A stretch of DNA of 64,000 nt from Cellvibrio sp. UBA7661 (GTDB lineage: Bacteria > Pseudomonadota > Gammaproteobacteria > Pseudomonadales > Cellvibrionaceae). The notes under the pieces were generated by a model. The model worked only from the letters and a program-made list of their open reading frames with translations. It was not told the DNA's origin and made no database searches. Position numbers and translations under genes: made by a program. The DNA lies in NCBI GenBank assembly GCA_002483365.1, contig DLHT01000013.1, forward strand, positions 58,818 to 122,817, in the 5' to 3' direction. Below are positions 50,902-59,482 of the stretch, piece by piece (positions within the stretch are counted from its first letter, which is position 1; each line of letters opens with the position of its first letter).

Positions 50902-52440
50902 TCAGTGGTGTGTATGGTCGGGTAAGTTGCGGCGAATCTCGCGGAAAGCTTCAAATAATTCCAGCGCCGCATCCACAATCGCCGGGTCAAATTGTTTGCC
51001 GCGGCGCTCGCTGACGTACTGGATAATTTCACTTTCTTGCCAGGGTTTTTTATAGGAGCGCTCGGAACCGAGTGCGTCGATCACATCAATAATGGCGACT
51101 ATACGCCCTTCCAGCGGGATGTCTTCGCCTTTAAGGCCGTTAGGGTAGCCATTACCGTCCCAATGTTCGTGATGACTCACGGCGATACGCGCGCCCATTT
51201 TGGCGATGGTACGGGTAGAGCCTTGTAATAGATCGTAGCCAATTTGCGCGTGGGTTTTCATCACTTCCCATTCTTCATCATTGAGCTTTCCTGGTTTGTG
51301 CAAAATGCTTTCCGGTATGCCGATTTTGCCGATGTCGTGCAGTGGCGATGCGTGTTTCAAAATCTCGGCGTATTCACTGGATTGGCCCAGTTTCAACGCC
51401 ATGAGTTCGCACATCAGCGCAACGCGGCGCACATGTGAACCGGTTTCTTTTGAGCGCTGTTCAATCGCATCGCCCAATACCAACAGTAATTCTTTTTGGG
51501 TTTCCTGGATGTGCTCACGGTTGTGCAAATTTTGGAAAATCAACGTAATGTTGGCCGCAAATAATTTTAAAATTTCATCCTGCTGCGCGTTATGTGCTTC
51601 ATGGAAGCGGGTGTAGAGCACGCTCTGGGTATTTTCATTGGTGTGGTAATAACCAACAAAAACATTTTCAGCCACTGATGATTGTTGTTGCTCCAATGCG
51701 TCAATGATGGCGTGTTTGACATCTGCAGGAAGTATGTCGGTATCCCATTGATTATTGAGTTTGACTTCATCGCCTGTCGCGGCCAATAAAATTAATTCAG
51801 CATCGCCAAATAAATCGATATGTTGACTCACCAAATACATTTCAGCGGTTTTGATATTCAGCAACTGTACCGTGTGGCTCAAGATGGCGTTGCCAAATTG
51901 GTGGAGTGTCTGACTGCGCAGTACTGAGTCCGATGCGGCGATGACTTTTTGCATACCGCGCTTGCTGGTTTCAATGGTGAGGATGTCGCGATAGGAGCGG
52001 ATGGATGAGTAAACGCAGGTTTTTAATTTAGTATCGGTCAGTTCGGTTTTGCTTTTGTAATCATTGATGTCGTAAGTGCGGATAATCGTTTCTTCCGGTG
52101 CGCTACCGGGTTGGCCGGTGCGCAGCACAATACGCGTGGAATGGTTTTGCAGATCGTTGCGGATTTTGTGGATCAGCTGCAAACCGGCGTCGTCACTTTC
52201 CATCACTACATCAATAAATGCCAGAGCGATATCCGGGTGATCCTGAAATAAACGCAAGCCATCCTCAGCGCTATAAGCGTTGAGAAATTGCAAGGGTTGG
52301 CCATCGAGCTGGGTATTTTTAAGCACCAGTTGGGTGACGGCGTGCACTTGCTCTTCATCATCGATAACAGCCACTTTCCAGGGTTTGGCCAGTGGGTTCT
52401 TCGCGGATGCCAAGGTACTGGCCGGTTTCAGAAACTTCAT
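50902..52440 (-). CDS. Response regulator with DUF3369 and HD-GYP c-di-GMP phosphodiesterase domain
   Basis: The 512-aa protein has a receiver domain (acceptor Asp in ALAFIDVVMESDDAG), a DUF3369 region (INDYKSKTELTDTKLKTCVYSS), and a C-terminal HD-GYP domain: HDIGKIGIPESIL, HHEHWDGNGYPNGLKG and DVIDALGSERSYK. HD-GYP domains hydrolyse cyclic di-GMP. ATG 52440 has GAGGG at six bases; ATG 52446 is too close. It diverges from the TonB receptor gene. Confidence 0.92.
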   Translation of the reverse strand: MKFLKPASTLASAKNPLAKPWKVAVIDDEEQVHAVTQLVLKNTQLDGQPLQFLNAYSAEDGLRLFQDHPDIALAFIDVVMESDDAGLQLIHKIRNDLQNHSTRIVLRTGQPGSAPEETIIRTYDINDYKSKTELTDTKLKTCVYSSIRSYRDILTIETSKRGMQKVIAASDSVLRSQTLHQFGNAILSHTVQLLNIKTAEMYLVSQHIDLFGDAELILLAATGDEVKLNNQWDTDILPADVKHAIIDALEQQQSSVAENVFVGYYHTNENTQSVLYTRFHEAHNAQQDEILKLFAANITLIFQNLHNREHIQETQKELLLVLGDAIEQRSKETGSHVRRVALMCELMALKLGQSSEYAEILKHASPLHDIGKIGIPESILHKPGKLNDEEWEVMKTHAQIGYDLLQGSTRTIAKMGARIAVSHHEHWDGNGYPNGLKGEDIPLEGRIVAIIDVIDALGSERSYKKPWQESEIIQYVSERRGKQFDPAIVDAALELFEAFREIRRNLPDHTHH

Positions 52441-52663
52441 AGTCATCCCTCTTCTGATTACCAAAAAAGTATAGGTGCTTCCTGCGGTGCGACACTGTTC
52501 TCTTTAGACCATTTTGATAATTTCTTTTAACAATCAGGTTGTTTTCGCAATAAATCGCGCGGAGTTGTTACAGATGGATACAGACGCTTGCGCACTGTTA
52601 CACCCATGCTGGCGGCCAGTCAGTAGGCTGTGCGGATTATTTGCAGCCAAAAAGGAAACTGCC

Positions 52664-54811
52664 ATGCTCAGCTCCAAACCGCGCCCTTCATTAATCCACT
52701 GCCTGCTGGTTTCATTTGCGTTTGTTCCGGCAACTATTGTGTTGTTGATAGTTGAGTTGTTGATAGTTGCATTGTCGATAGTTGCCAATCCTGTATTTGC
52801 CGATTCTGTATCTGCTGATGGCGAAGCGGTTGAAGAACTGTTTGTGCAAGGCCGTCAGGGTGATTACTCGGTTATTACCGAGCAGGCGCAAAAAATGATT
52901 GATGTTCCCGGCTCATTGAGTGATCCGCTGATGGCGGTGTTTAGCCTGCCCGGTGTGATCAGTGAAGGCGATGGTGGCGGTGCACCGGCAGTGCGCGGTT
53001 CATCGCCCAGTGATAACCGCTATTTGGTGGATGGTGCACCGGCTGCGTATGTATTCCATGCCTTTTCCACTTCGATTTTCCATGAAAATATTATCCAGAA
53101 CTTCGAGTTGTATTCAGCGGGTTTTGGGCCGCGTTACAGCAATGCGATTGGCGGCGTATTTGATATCAAATTGCGCGATCCCAAAGCGCAGGACATCAGT
53201 AGCAAAGTGGATATCTCTATTTTGCGCGCGGGGATTTTTACCGAAGGCGAGGTCACCGACAATTCGGCTTTTTATGTATCGGCGCGCGCAAGCTTGTTGC
53301 AATATTTTTATGATACCGACGAAGCCGACCAAGAAGATGGCATCCGTGTGCAGGATGCGCCAGAAGACACCGACTACCAATTCAAATACCAATATCGTAT
53401 TGGCGATGCGCACAAGCTGACGTTCAGTGCAAACGGCGCGAGTGATTTGGCCGCAGCAGAATTTACCGAGCGCTCAACCGAGGTGATGGAAGAACCGGAT
53501 TTTGCCGGTAATGCCAAAATCAAAAACCAATTCAATAACCAAAATTTGCGCTGGCAATTTGCACCCGATGAACGTCAAGAATTAGATGTACAAATTGGCC
53601 ATTACCAAAAACAGGAAGATACATTTTGGGGTGGCGATAACTATTTTTTTGACATCACCACGGAAGATAATTATGCACTCGTTCACTACGATCTGCTGTT
53701 AGGTGAGCGCCACACCTTGTCGCTGGGTGCAGAAGCGCACGATACCCAATACCGTTACGATGCGCGCTTTATCAATTATGTGTGCACCGAATTTGATCCG
53801 GATTGCGAATTGCGCCGCGGTGAATTATTGGTAGCGGCAGATGACGTAAATATCCGTGAACACTCAGCGTATATCAATGATCATTGGCTGCTGAGTGATC
53901 GCGTGGCTGTCGATGTCGGCGTACAAACCCATTACAACAATTACACCGATGAAACCTTTACCCATCCGCGTATAGCTGTCGCGTGGGAATTTATCGACAA
54001 CTGGACGATCAATACCTCTGCCGGTTCCTACAATCGCTTGCCGGATATTGACAAAATATTCCCGGAAATTGGCAACACTGAATTGAAATCGCCCACCTCA
54101 AACCATTACACATTCGGTATCAAACACGAATTGGATAATGAGTGGAGTTGGTCGGTTACTACTTACTACAAAACCATGGATGATTTGCCGCTTGCTAGCG
54201 ATGTGAATCTCAATAACGGCAGCAGCGTTGCTAACAACAGTAACAATAACAACAGCGCGCTTTATACCAACGATGTAGAAGGCGATGCATACGGAGTGGA
54301 TATTTTTATCAACAAAGGTTTGACCGAGCGCTGGTACGGTTGGCTTGCTATCAGTGCATCGCGCAGTACGCGCACCAACAAACTGACAGGCGTTGAGCGC
54401 GATTATTATTTGGATACGCCGCTGGTATTGAATTGGGTCATGAATTATCAACTCAATGATCGGTGGACGATGGGCACACGTTTGACGGCGCAATCAGGCC
54501 GCGCCATTACCCCGATTGTCGGTGTGCAGCCCAACCCCTGGTTTGAAGGCCGCATACTGCCGGTATACGGCGAGCCCTATTCGGAAAACTTGCCGGTGTA
54601 CACACGGCTTGACGTGCGTTTCAAGCGCGATATGACATTATGGGGTTACACCGGCACCTACAATATTGATATTCTCAACGCCCTCAACCGGCGCAATGTG
54701 ACCGACCGCAATCTGGATTACAAACGCACCCAGTCAGCGCAAGATTTTAAATTGGAAGATGAAGTGGGTATGGGCATTATTCCGGCGGTCGGTATGTCGC
54801 TCTCGTTTTAA
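52664..54811 (+). CDS. TonB-dependent receptor
   Basis: The 715-aa protein has an unusually long signal region (about 1-46), a plug domain (about 60-180: SVITEQAQKMIDVPGSLSDP...VRGSSPSDNRYLVDGAP) and a beta-barrel ending in AVGMSLSF. No TonB-box is certain. Substrate is unknown. AAGGA eight bases before ATG 52664 fixes the start. The signal peptide core is encoded by a 15-bp tandem repeat. It lies upstream of the MipA-DUF3019 two-component operon. Confidence 0.88.
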   Translation: MLSSKPRPSLIHCLLVSFAFVPATIVLLIVELLIVALSIVANPVFADSVSADGEAVEELFVQGRQGDYSVITEQAQKMIDVPGSLSDPLMAVFSLPGVISEGDGGGAPAVRGSSPSDNRYLVDGAPAAYVFHAFSTSIFHENIIQNFELYSAGFGPRYSNAIGGVFDIKLRDPKAQDISSKVDISILRAGIFTEGEVTDNSAFYVSARASLLQYFYDTDEADQEDGIRVQDAPEDTDYQFKYQYRIGDAHKLTFSANGASDLAAAEFTERSTEVMEEPDFAGNAKIKNQFNNQNLRWQFAPDERQELDVQIGHYQKQEDTFWGGDNYFFDITTEDNYALVHYDLLLGERHTLSLGAEAHDTQYRYDARFINYVCTEFDPDCELRRGELLVAADDVNIREHSAYINDHWLLSDRVAVDVGVQTHYNNYTDETFTHPRIAVAWEFIDNWTINTSAGSYNRLPDIDKIFPEIGNTELKSPTSNHYTFGIKHELDNEWSWSVTTYYKTMDDLPLASDVNLNNGSSVANNSNNNNSALYTNDVEGDAYGVDIFINKGLTERWYGWLAISASRSTRTNKLTGVERDYYLDTPLVLNWVMNYQLNDRWTMGTRLTAQSGRAITPIVGVQPNPWFEGRILPVYGEPYSENLPVYTRLDVRFKRDMTLWGYTGTYNIDILNALNRRNVTDRNLDYKRTQSAQDFKLEDEVGMGIIPAVGMSLSF
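52742..52786 (+). repeat. In-frame 15-bp tandem repeat in a signal-peptide core
   Basis: Three 15-bp units (TTGTTGATAGTTGAG, TTGTTGATAGTTGCA, TTGTCGATAGTTGCC) encode LLIVE, LLIVA, LSIVA in the hydrophobic core of the receptor's signal peptide. Confidence 0.85.
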
Positions 54812-54892
54812 TTAAATAGGTTTCTTTCGTTTTAAATCGTTGTCTTTCGTTCTAAAACTGTCGTTAGCGTTTTTATTATTAGGGTGTTGATA

Positions 54893-55753
54893 GTGGTTAT
54901 GGGGATTAATCGTTCGCGCGCGTTGTTCATTATCGTTTTGTCGGTGTGCATGGGCATGTTGCCGTTATCCGCGCTGGCAGGCGATCTTTCCAGCGATGTA
55001 CGCAAAGGTGCGTCGGGGCCGGATTCCGGCGACGGCGGTTACTTTGAAATTGGTATGGGCGTAACAGCCTATACCAGCCCCATATTGGGCGCGCCGGAAG
55101 GTAATGAAAAAGACGAAGTCCATCCGGAATTATTTGTGGATATCAACGCGCGCTATCAATACCGCGGATTTTTTGCTGAATTATTTTCACAAAGTCTGGA
55201 GCAATTTACGCTCGGCTACAATTTTCACAACGGGGAAAATTGGGCGATAGATTGGGTTGCGCTGATGCAACACGATGAAATGAGCGCGGAGGAATCCAAT
55301 GATTATCGCGGATTAAAAAAACGGCATTTCGATTTTATGTCCGGGCCGCGCGCGACAGCGTATCTTGGTAATTACATCGTGCAATTACACGCACTCACTG
55401 ACATCAGTAACACCCATCACGGCGAATTGTATTCACTCAAGCTTGCACGTCACTGGCAATACCGCAATTGGACGATTCACGGCATTGTCGGTGCAACTTA
55501 TCGCTCGCGCCAGATCACCAATTATTATTTTGGTATCGATGAAACAGAAGCATCTGCGCAATTTCCGGTATTTTCTGCATCGTCAGCGATGGCCTACGTA
55601 GGTGAACTGGGGGCAACTTACCCGCTGAGTGAGAAATGGGTGCTGCGCAGTTTGATCCGCCGCATTGACATAGGTACCGATGCTGAAAAAAGTCCGCTTA
55701 TTCTGGACAATCATGGCGACATGATTGCCACGTCCATCAGTTACGTATTCTAG
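54893..55753 (+). CDS. MipA/OmpV-family outer-membrane protein
   Basis: The protein (about 286 aa) has a signal peptide ending near ALAG and a beta-barrel with the MipA/OmpV-type elements GGYFEIGMGVTAYTSPILGA, and a C-terminal strand ATSISYVF. MipA proteins are outer-membrane scaffolds with links to peptidoglycan enzymes and antimicrobial responses. GTG 54893 has AGGG at eight bases; GTG 54884 and ATG 54899 are in frame. It is followed by DUF3019, a response regulator and a kinase, a known gene order. Confidence 0.82.
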   Translation: MVMGINRSRALFIIVLSVCMGMLPLSALAGDLSSDVRKGASGPDSGDGGYFEIGMGVTAYTSPILGAPEGNEKDEVHPELFVDINARYQYRGFFAELFSQSLEQFTLGYNFHNGENWAIDWVALMQHDEMSAEESNDYRGLKKRHFDFMSGPRATAYLGNYIVQLHALTDISNTHHGELYSLKLARHWQYRNWTIHGIVGATYRSRQITNYYFGIDETEASAQFPVFSASSAMAYVGELGATYPLSEKWVLRSLIRRIDIGTDAEKSPLILDNHGDMIATSISYVF

Positions 55754-55758
55754 CGGCG

Positions 55759-56211
55759 ATGGTTATGGCAAGAATATTCCAAGGATTGTTAATCACCGCA
55801 GCGATTTTGTTATCGCCTTTATTGTGTGCGGCTGGTGATACATCGGTCAATGCTGCAAATAATATTAACAATCCATCGGTCAACACATCTGCAACGCAAG
55901 CCAGTGTGCTGCTGACTCCGGTGCGCTGTGTTGCATTGCACCAGGGACAAATGTGTTACCAGAAGGTGCAGGTTTCCTGGAGTAGTGAGCAGGTAGGAAA
56001 CTATTGTTTGTATGTCGATGACCAACCCGAGCCATTACATTGTTGGCAAGCGCAGGCGCAAGGTAATTACGCGTATGAATTTGCCAGCGCGCAATCGCAA
56101 GTGTTGCAATTGAAAAACGCGCAGCAACAATTATTGGCGCAAGCCACTATGGAAGTGGCGTGGGTTTATAAATCCAATACCCGCCGAAAAACCCATTGGC
56201 GTTTATTTTAA
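55759..56211 (+). CDS. DUF3019 secreted protein
   Basis: The 150-aa protein has a signal peptide (to about AAG, residue 26) and a domain with cysteines in PVRCVALHQGQMCYQKV and NYCLYVDDQPEPLHCW, and a C-terminal WVYKSNTRRKTHWRLF. This matches DUF3019, small periplasmic proteins found next to MipA/OmpV and a PhoB-type two-component system. It starts five bases after the MipA gene. The role is unknown; a sensing accessory is a guess. Confidence 0.8.
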   Translation: MVMARIFQGLLITAAILLSPLLCAAGDTSVNAANNINNPSVNTSATQASVLLTPVRCVALHQGQMCYQKVQVSWSSEQVGNYCLYVDDQPEPLHCWQAQAQGNYAYEFASAQSQVLQLKNAQQQLLAQATMEVAWVYKSNTRRKTHWRLF

Positions 56212-56247
56212 AACGCATCGCCTTGATCCTTTGGGAAAATTACAGTC

Positions 56248-56967
56248 ATGAATACGCCAGCAGTAACGACAGAGCATCAGGCCAGCATTTTGTTGGTGGA
56301 AGATGATGCATCGCTCGCCGAGTGGATTGTGAATTATCTGCGCGGACACAATTATCGCGTACATCATATTGCGCGCGGTGATCAGGTCGCTGCTTATGTG
56401 CAACAGCATGCGCCCGATCTGGTGATTCTTGATGTGATGCTGCCGTACAAAAGCGGTTTTGATGTATGCCGTGAATTACGTATGTTTTATCCACAACCAA
56501 TTTTAATGCTCACTGCCTGTGGTGAAGAGGCAGATGAAATTTTAGGTTTGGAATTAGGCGCAAATGATTACCTGTCCAAACCGGTTCGCCCGCGGGTATT
56601 GCTTGCGCGTTTGAAAGCGCTGTTGCGCCGTGAACCGCAAGAGCCATCAGCACAGGGCATTTTGCGTTTTGGCCAATTAAAAATCCTGCGCGATGCCAAA
56701 ACGGTTTTTTACCGCGATGAAGTTGTCGCCATTACCGCGCATGAATTTGATGTGCTTTGGTTGCTGGCAAGCAATGCAGGTAAGGTGATCCGCCGCGAAG
56801 AATTGGTCACGCAATTGCGCGGTATTGAATACGATGGTTTTGATCGCTCCATCGATATTCGCATTTCGCGCTTGCGCAAAAAACTGCACGATAATCCCGA
56901 ACAACCCGTGCGTATCAAAACCGTGTGGGCGAAAGGTTATTTATTTTCGCCTGAAACCTGGGAATAA
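56248..56967 (+). CDS. OmpR/PhoB-family response regulator
   Basis: The 239-aa protein has a receiver domain with Asp-phosphorylation site in PDLVILDVMLPYKSG and NDYLSKPVRP, and a winged-helix DNA-binding domain (about 135-235) ending VRIKTVWAKGYLFSPE. It is encoded between DUF3019 and its likely kinase and probably controls this operon. Confidence 0.93.
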   Translation: MNTPAVTTEHQASILLVEDDASLAEWIVNYLRGHNYRVHHIARGDQVAAYVQQHAPDLVILDVMLPYKSGFDVCRELRMFYPQPILMLTACGEEADEILGLELGANDYLSKPVRPRVLLARLKALLRREPQEPSAQGILRFGQLKILRDAKTVFYRDEVVAITAHEFDVLWLLASNAGKVIRREELVTQLRGIEYDGFDRSIDIRISRLRKKLHDNPEQPVRIKTVWAKGYLFSPETWE

Positions 56968-56985
56968 CATGACCGGTAATTGTCT

Positions 56986-58311
56986 GTGCAACGTTTGACG
57001 CTCTCACTGCTCCTGGTGGTTATTTCGGCGGTAGTTGGACTGGGGTGGGGAATAGACCGCTGGTACAGCGCGCGTTTTGCCACCGAAGATCCCGCCTTCA
57101 GCGCCTATAAAACCCTGGGCGCAGCACTGGCGTATTCGCTCGATCAGCTGCGCGGTGATTTGCATTCCGGTTTGGCCAGTATTCCATTGCAGCCACAATT
57201 GACCGACGAAAAAAATTTCCCCTTGCCGGGCGATGTAAAAGCAAAATTTATTGCCGGTGAGCCGCTGTTGTTGGAATCGGGCAATCAATTGACGTTGCAT
57301 TTTTATTTGCCTGTGCACCAACAGGTGTTGTCGTTAACCTTGCCGGAGGAATTACATCAGGATGCGCAGCACTCACTGCGTTGGTTGCTCACGCTGTTAT
57401 TTTACGGCGGCGTTATTTTGGTGGTGCTGATTTGGTTGTATCCGCTGCTGCGCCGCTTATCGCTGTTGCGCAAAACCGCACAGGCATTTGGTGCGGGCGA
57501 TTTAACCCTGCGCATTGAACCGGATGCCGGTTCTTACATCCACAGTATTGAACTGGAATTCAATCGCATGGCGCAGCGCATTGAGCAATTAATCGCAGAC
57601 AATAAATTATTGTCGCGCGGGCTCTCGCACGATTTACGCACACCACTTGCGCGTTTGCGCTTTGGTTTGGAAGTATTGCAGGAAGATGAACTGACCGACG
57701 CGCAGCAAAATAATATCGCGCACTTAAACCGCGATTTAACGGCGATGGAAGCGCTGGTAGAAGCACTGCTGAATTACGCGCGTCTGGAGCAGGCCAATAT
57801 CGCGTTTGAACGCCGCCCGATGGTGCTGGCTGATCTGCTTGTGCAATTGCATGGCGATGTCTATGGCGATCAGGTAACACTCAGACTAGCCACAGAGGCG
57901 CGCGCAGTGGCGGTGGATCTCGACCCGGATTACACCGCGATGCTGGTCCATAACCTTTTGCAAAATGCACTGCATTACGGCAGGGGCGTTGTGCATCTCG
58001 GCCTTGCTGTGGAAGGCGGATACCTTCGGCTGGATGTGGAAGACAACGGCTCCGGGATTGCGCCACACGAACGTGAAAAAGTGCTAAAGCCGTTTTATCG
58101 CAGCGAACAGGGCAGCAGTTACCGCGGGCACGGCCTTGGGCTGGCGATTGTCGCCCGCATCGTGGAATGGCACAGGGCGCGGCTGGTATTGGCGGAGTCC
58201 GCTGCATTGGGTGGGTTGTGTGCCAGCATTTACTTTCCTGTTTCCGTCCATGTTTCCGTTCATGCTTCTGGCAGCCTGCAGGATGGCGCTAATATCAACC
58301 TGACAAAATAA
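56986..58311 (+). CDS. Membrane sensor histidine kinase
   Basis: The protein (about 441 aa) has two membrane helices (about 5-22 and 135-155) flanking a periplasmic sensor region, a HAMP domain, the phosphoacceptor His in LSRGLSHDLRTPLARLRF, and an ATPase domain with NLLQNALHYG, VEDNGSGIAP and RGHGLGLAIVARI. The start is unclear: TTG 56980 and GTG 56986 are in frame, whereas a well-placed ATG at 56969 gives only nine codons in another frame. It partners the regulator 12-18 bases upstream. Confidence 0.88.
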   Translation: MQRLTLSLLLVVISAVVGLGWGIDRWYSARFATEDPAFSAYKTLGAALAYSLDQLRGDLHSGLASIPLQPQLTDEKNFPLPGDVKAKFIAGEPLLLESGNQLTLHFYLPVHQQVLSLTLPEELHQDAQHSLRWLLTLLFYGGVILVVLIWLYPLLRRLSLLRKTAQAFGAGDLTLRIEPDAGSYIHSIELEFNRMAQRIEQLIADNKLLSRGLSHDLRTPLARLRFGLEVLQEDELTDAQQNNIAHLNRDLTAMEALVEALLNYARLEQANIAFERRPMVLADLLVQLHGDVYGDQVTLRLATEARAVAVDLDPDYTAMLVHNLLQNALHYGRGVVHLGLAVEGGYLRLDVEDNGSGIAPHEREKVLKPFYRSEQGSSYRGHGLGLAIVARIVEWHRARLVLAESAALGGLCASIYFPVSVHVSVHASGSLQDGANINLTK

Positions 58312-58392
58312 CGTCGGGTTGCTTTACAACGTTGTCATCCGTGAAATCCTTAATGCGATCTAAGTCTCTGTTTTTGTGGACTCTTCCTAAAA

Positions 58393-58408
58393 TGGTGCAA
58401 ATTTTGCT
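58393..58408 (+). promoter_or_regulatory. Sigma-54 (-24/-12) promoter of the PEP-CTERM gene
   Basis: TGGTGCAAATTTTGCT matches the sigma-54 consensus TGGCACG-N4-TTGCW with correct spacing. It is about 105 bases upstream of the GTG start, so the leader would be about 95 bases. A palindrome ACAACGTTGT (58326-58335) further upstream could be an activator site. Confidence 0.72.
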
Positions 58409-58513
58409 GATTTAAACGTCGCCGTAATGGCCACTACTTATTAAAACAAAATCTCTTACATACAAATCTTATAAATACGGCATGAGGCCTGACAATCAAC
58501 CAAAGGTGTTCAT

Positions 58514-59383
58514 GTGATTAAGCAAATTTTTAAATCGGTGGTAATGAGCTGTGCATTAACCTCCGCTTCTGTGTTCGCATTGCCGGTCGATTTGGGTAAT
58601 GCAGGCAATTACACCCTTCTGGCAACAGGTACCACTGTGCATCATGGCATCCAGGATATGGGTAGCCTGGTGTTGGGCTCTGAAGCTTATATTTATGGCA
58701 ATGTTGGTGCCCGTGACCAGCTGAATATGGCGCACGGCGCGATTGTGTATGGCGATGCAGATTATGGCTCGCTGATCCAGGAGCCGGGTTCATCGATTGA
58801 AGGCGATGCCAACGCGCAAGCTTCTGCTGCATTTTGGGATGCACTGTATACGGATGTTAAATCCGCTTCAGTTGCGGCCAAAAATCTCACTGGCTCTAGC
58901 AAGGGCTACATCAATTCCAGCCAAACGTTTAACACCCAAGGCGACTTATCGGTATTCAATATTCTCGGTTTGAGTTTGAGTGCTGGTAGTAAATTGACAT
59001 TGAGTGGCGACGCGGATGATGTGTTCATCATCAACGTTGACTACTTCGGTTTCTATTTGGGTGGCGGTGCAGAGATTGCATTGGCCGGTGGCCTGAAAGC
59101 CGAGAATGTACTGTTCAATATGCACGGTGCTTACAATGCAGGTCACGTCAATGTGGCGGCAGGCACCATGAAAGGTACTTACATCGCTCCGGATGCATAC
59201 ATGCAATTGGGTGATGGTTTGAACCTGGACGGTGTGCGCTTTTTAGGTGCTGGTATTTCCGGCAACTTGCAAACCGTAAAAGGCTTTACTCCACCGCCAG
59301 TGGTGAGTGTTCCCGAGCCATCAGTATTGTTGATGTTCGGTTTGGGATTGTTTGGTTTGGGTGTAATGCGTCGTTCGCGTTAA
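58514..59383 (+). CDS. PEP-CTERM secreted protein with ice-binding-like beta-solenoid
   Basis: The 289-aa protein has a signal peptide (to about FALP, residue 24), a beta-solenoid-like body with VHHGIQDMGSLVLGSEAYIYG and LSAGSKLTLSGDADDVFIIN, and the C-terminal tail VPEPSVLLMFGLGLFGLGVMRRSR, i.e. the PEP motif, a hydrophobic helix and basic residues recognised by exosortase. The fold resembles DUF3494 ice-binding and choice-of-anchor A proteins. The GTG start has AAAGGT six to eight bases upstream; an ATG two bases earlier leads to an immediate stop. A sigma-54 promoter precedes it. Confidence 0.82.
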   Translation: MIKQIFKSVVMSCALTSASVFALPVDLGNAGNYTLLATGTTVHHGIQDMGSLVLGSEAYIYGNVGARDQLNMAHGAIVYGDADYGSLIQEPGSSIEGDANAQASAAFWDALYTDVKSASVAAKNLTGSSKGYINSSQTFNTQGDLSVFNILGLSLSAGSKLTLSGDADDVFIINVDYFGFYLGGGAEIALAGGLKAENVLFNMHGAYNAGHVNVAAGTMKGTYIAPDAYMQLGDGLNLDGVRFLGAGISGNLQTVKGFTPPPVVSVPEPSVLLMFGLGLFGLGVMRRSR

Positions 59384-59405
59384 CCGAATCGATTTAACGT
59401 CACAT

Positions 59406-59444
59406 AAAAAGCCCCCGGCCAATGATTTGGTCGGGGGCTTTTTA
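59406..59444. terminator. Bidirectional intrinsic terminator
   Basis: The stem AAAAAGCCCCCG/CGGGGGCTTTTT with T- and A-runs lies between the convergent PEP-CTERM and TraF-like genes. Confidence 0.88.
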
Positions 59445-59482
59445 TTTACAGGCATTATGTTGTTGTGCTTGATTGGGTTGAA

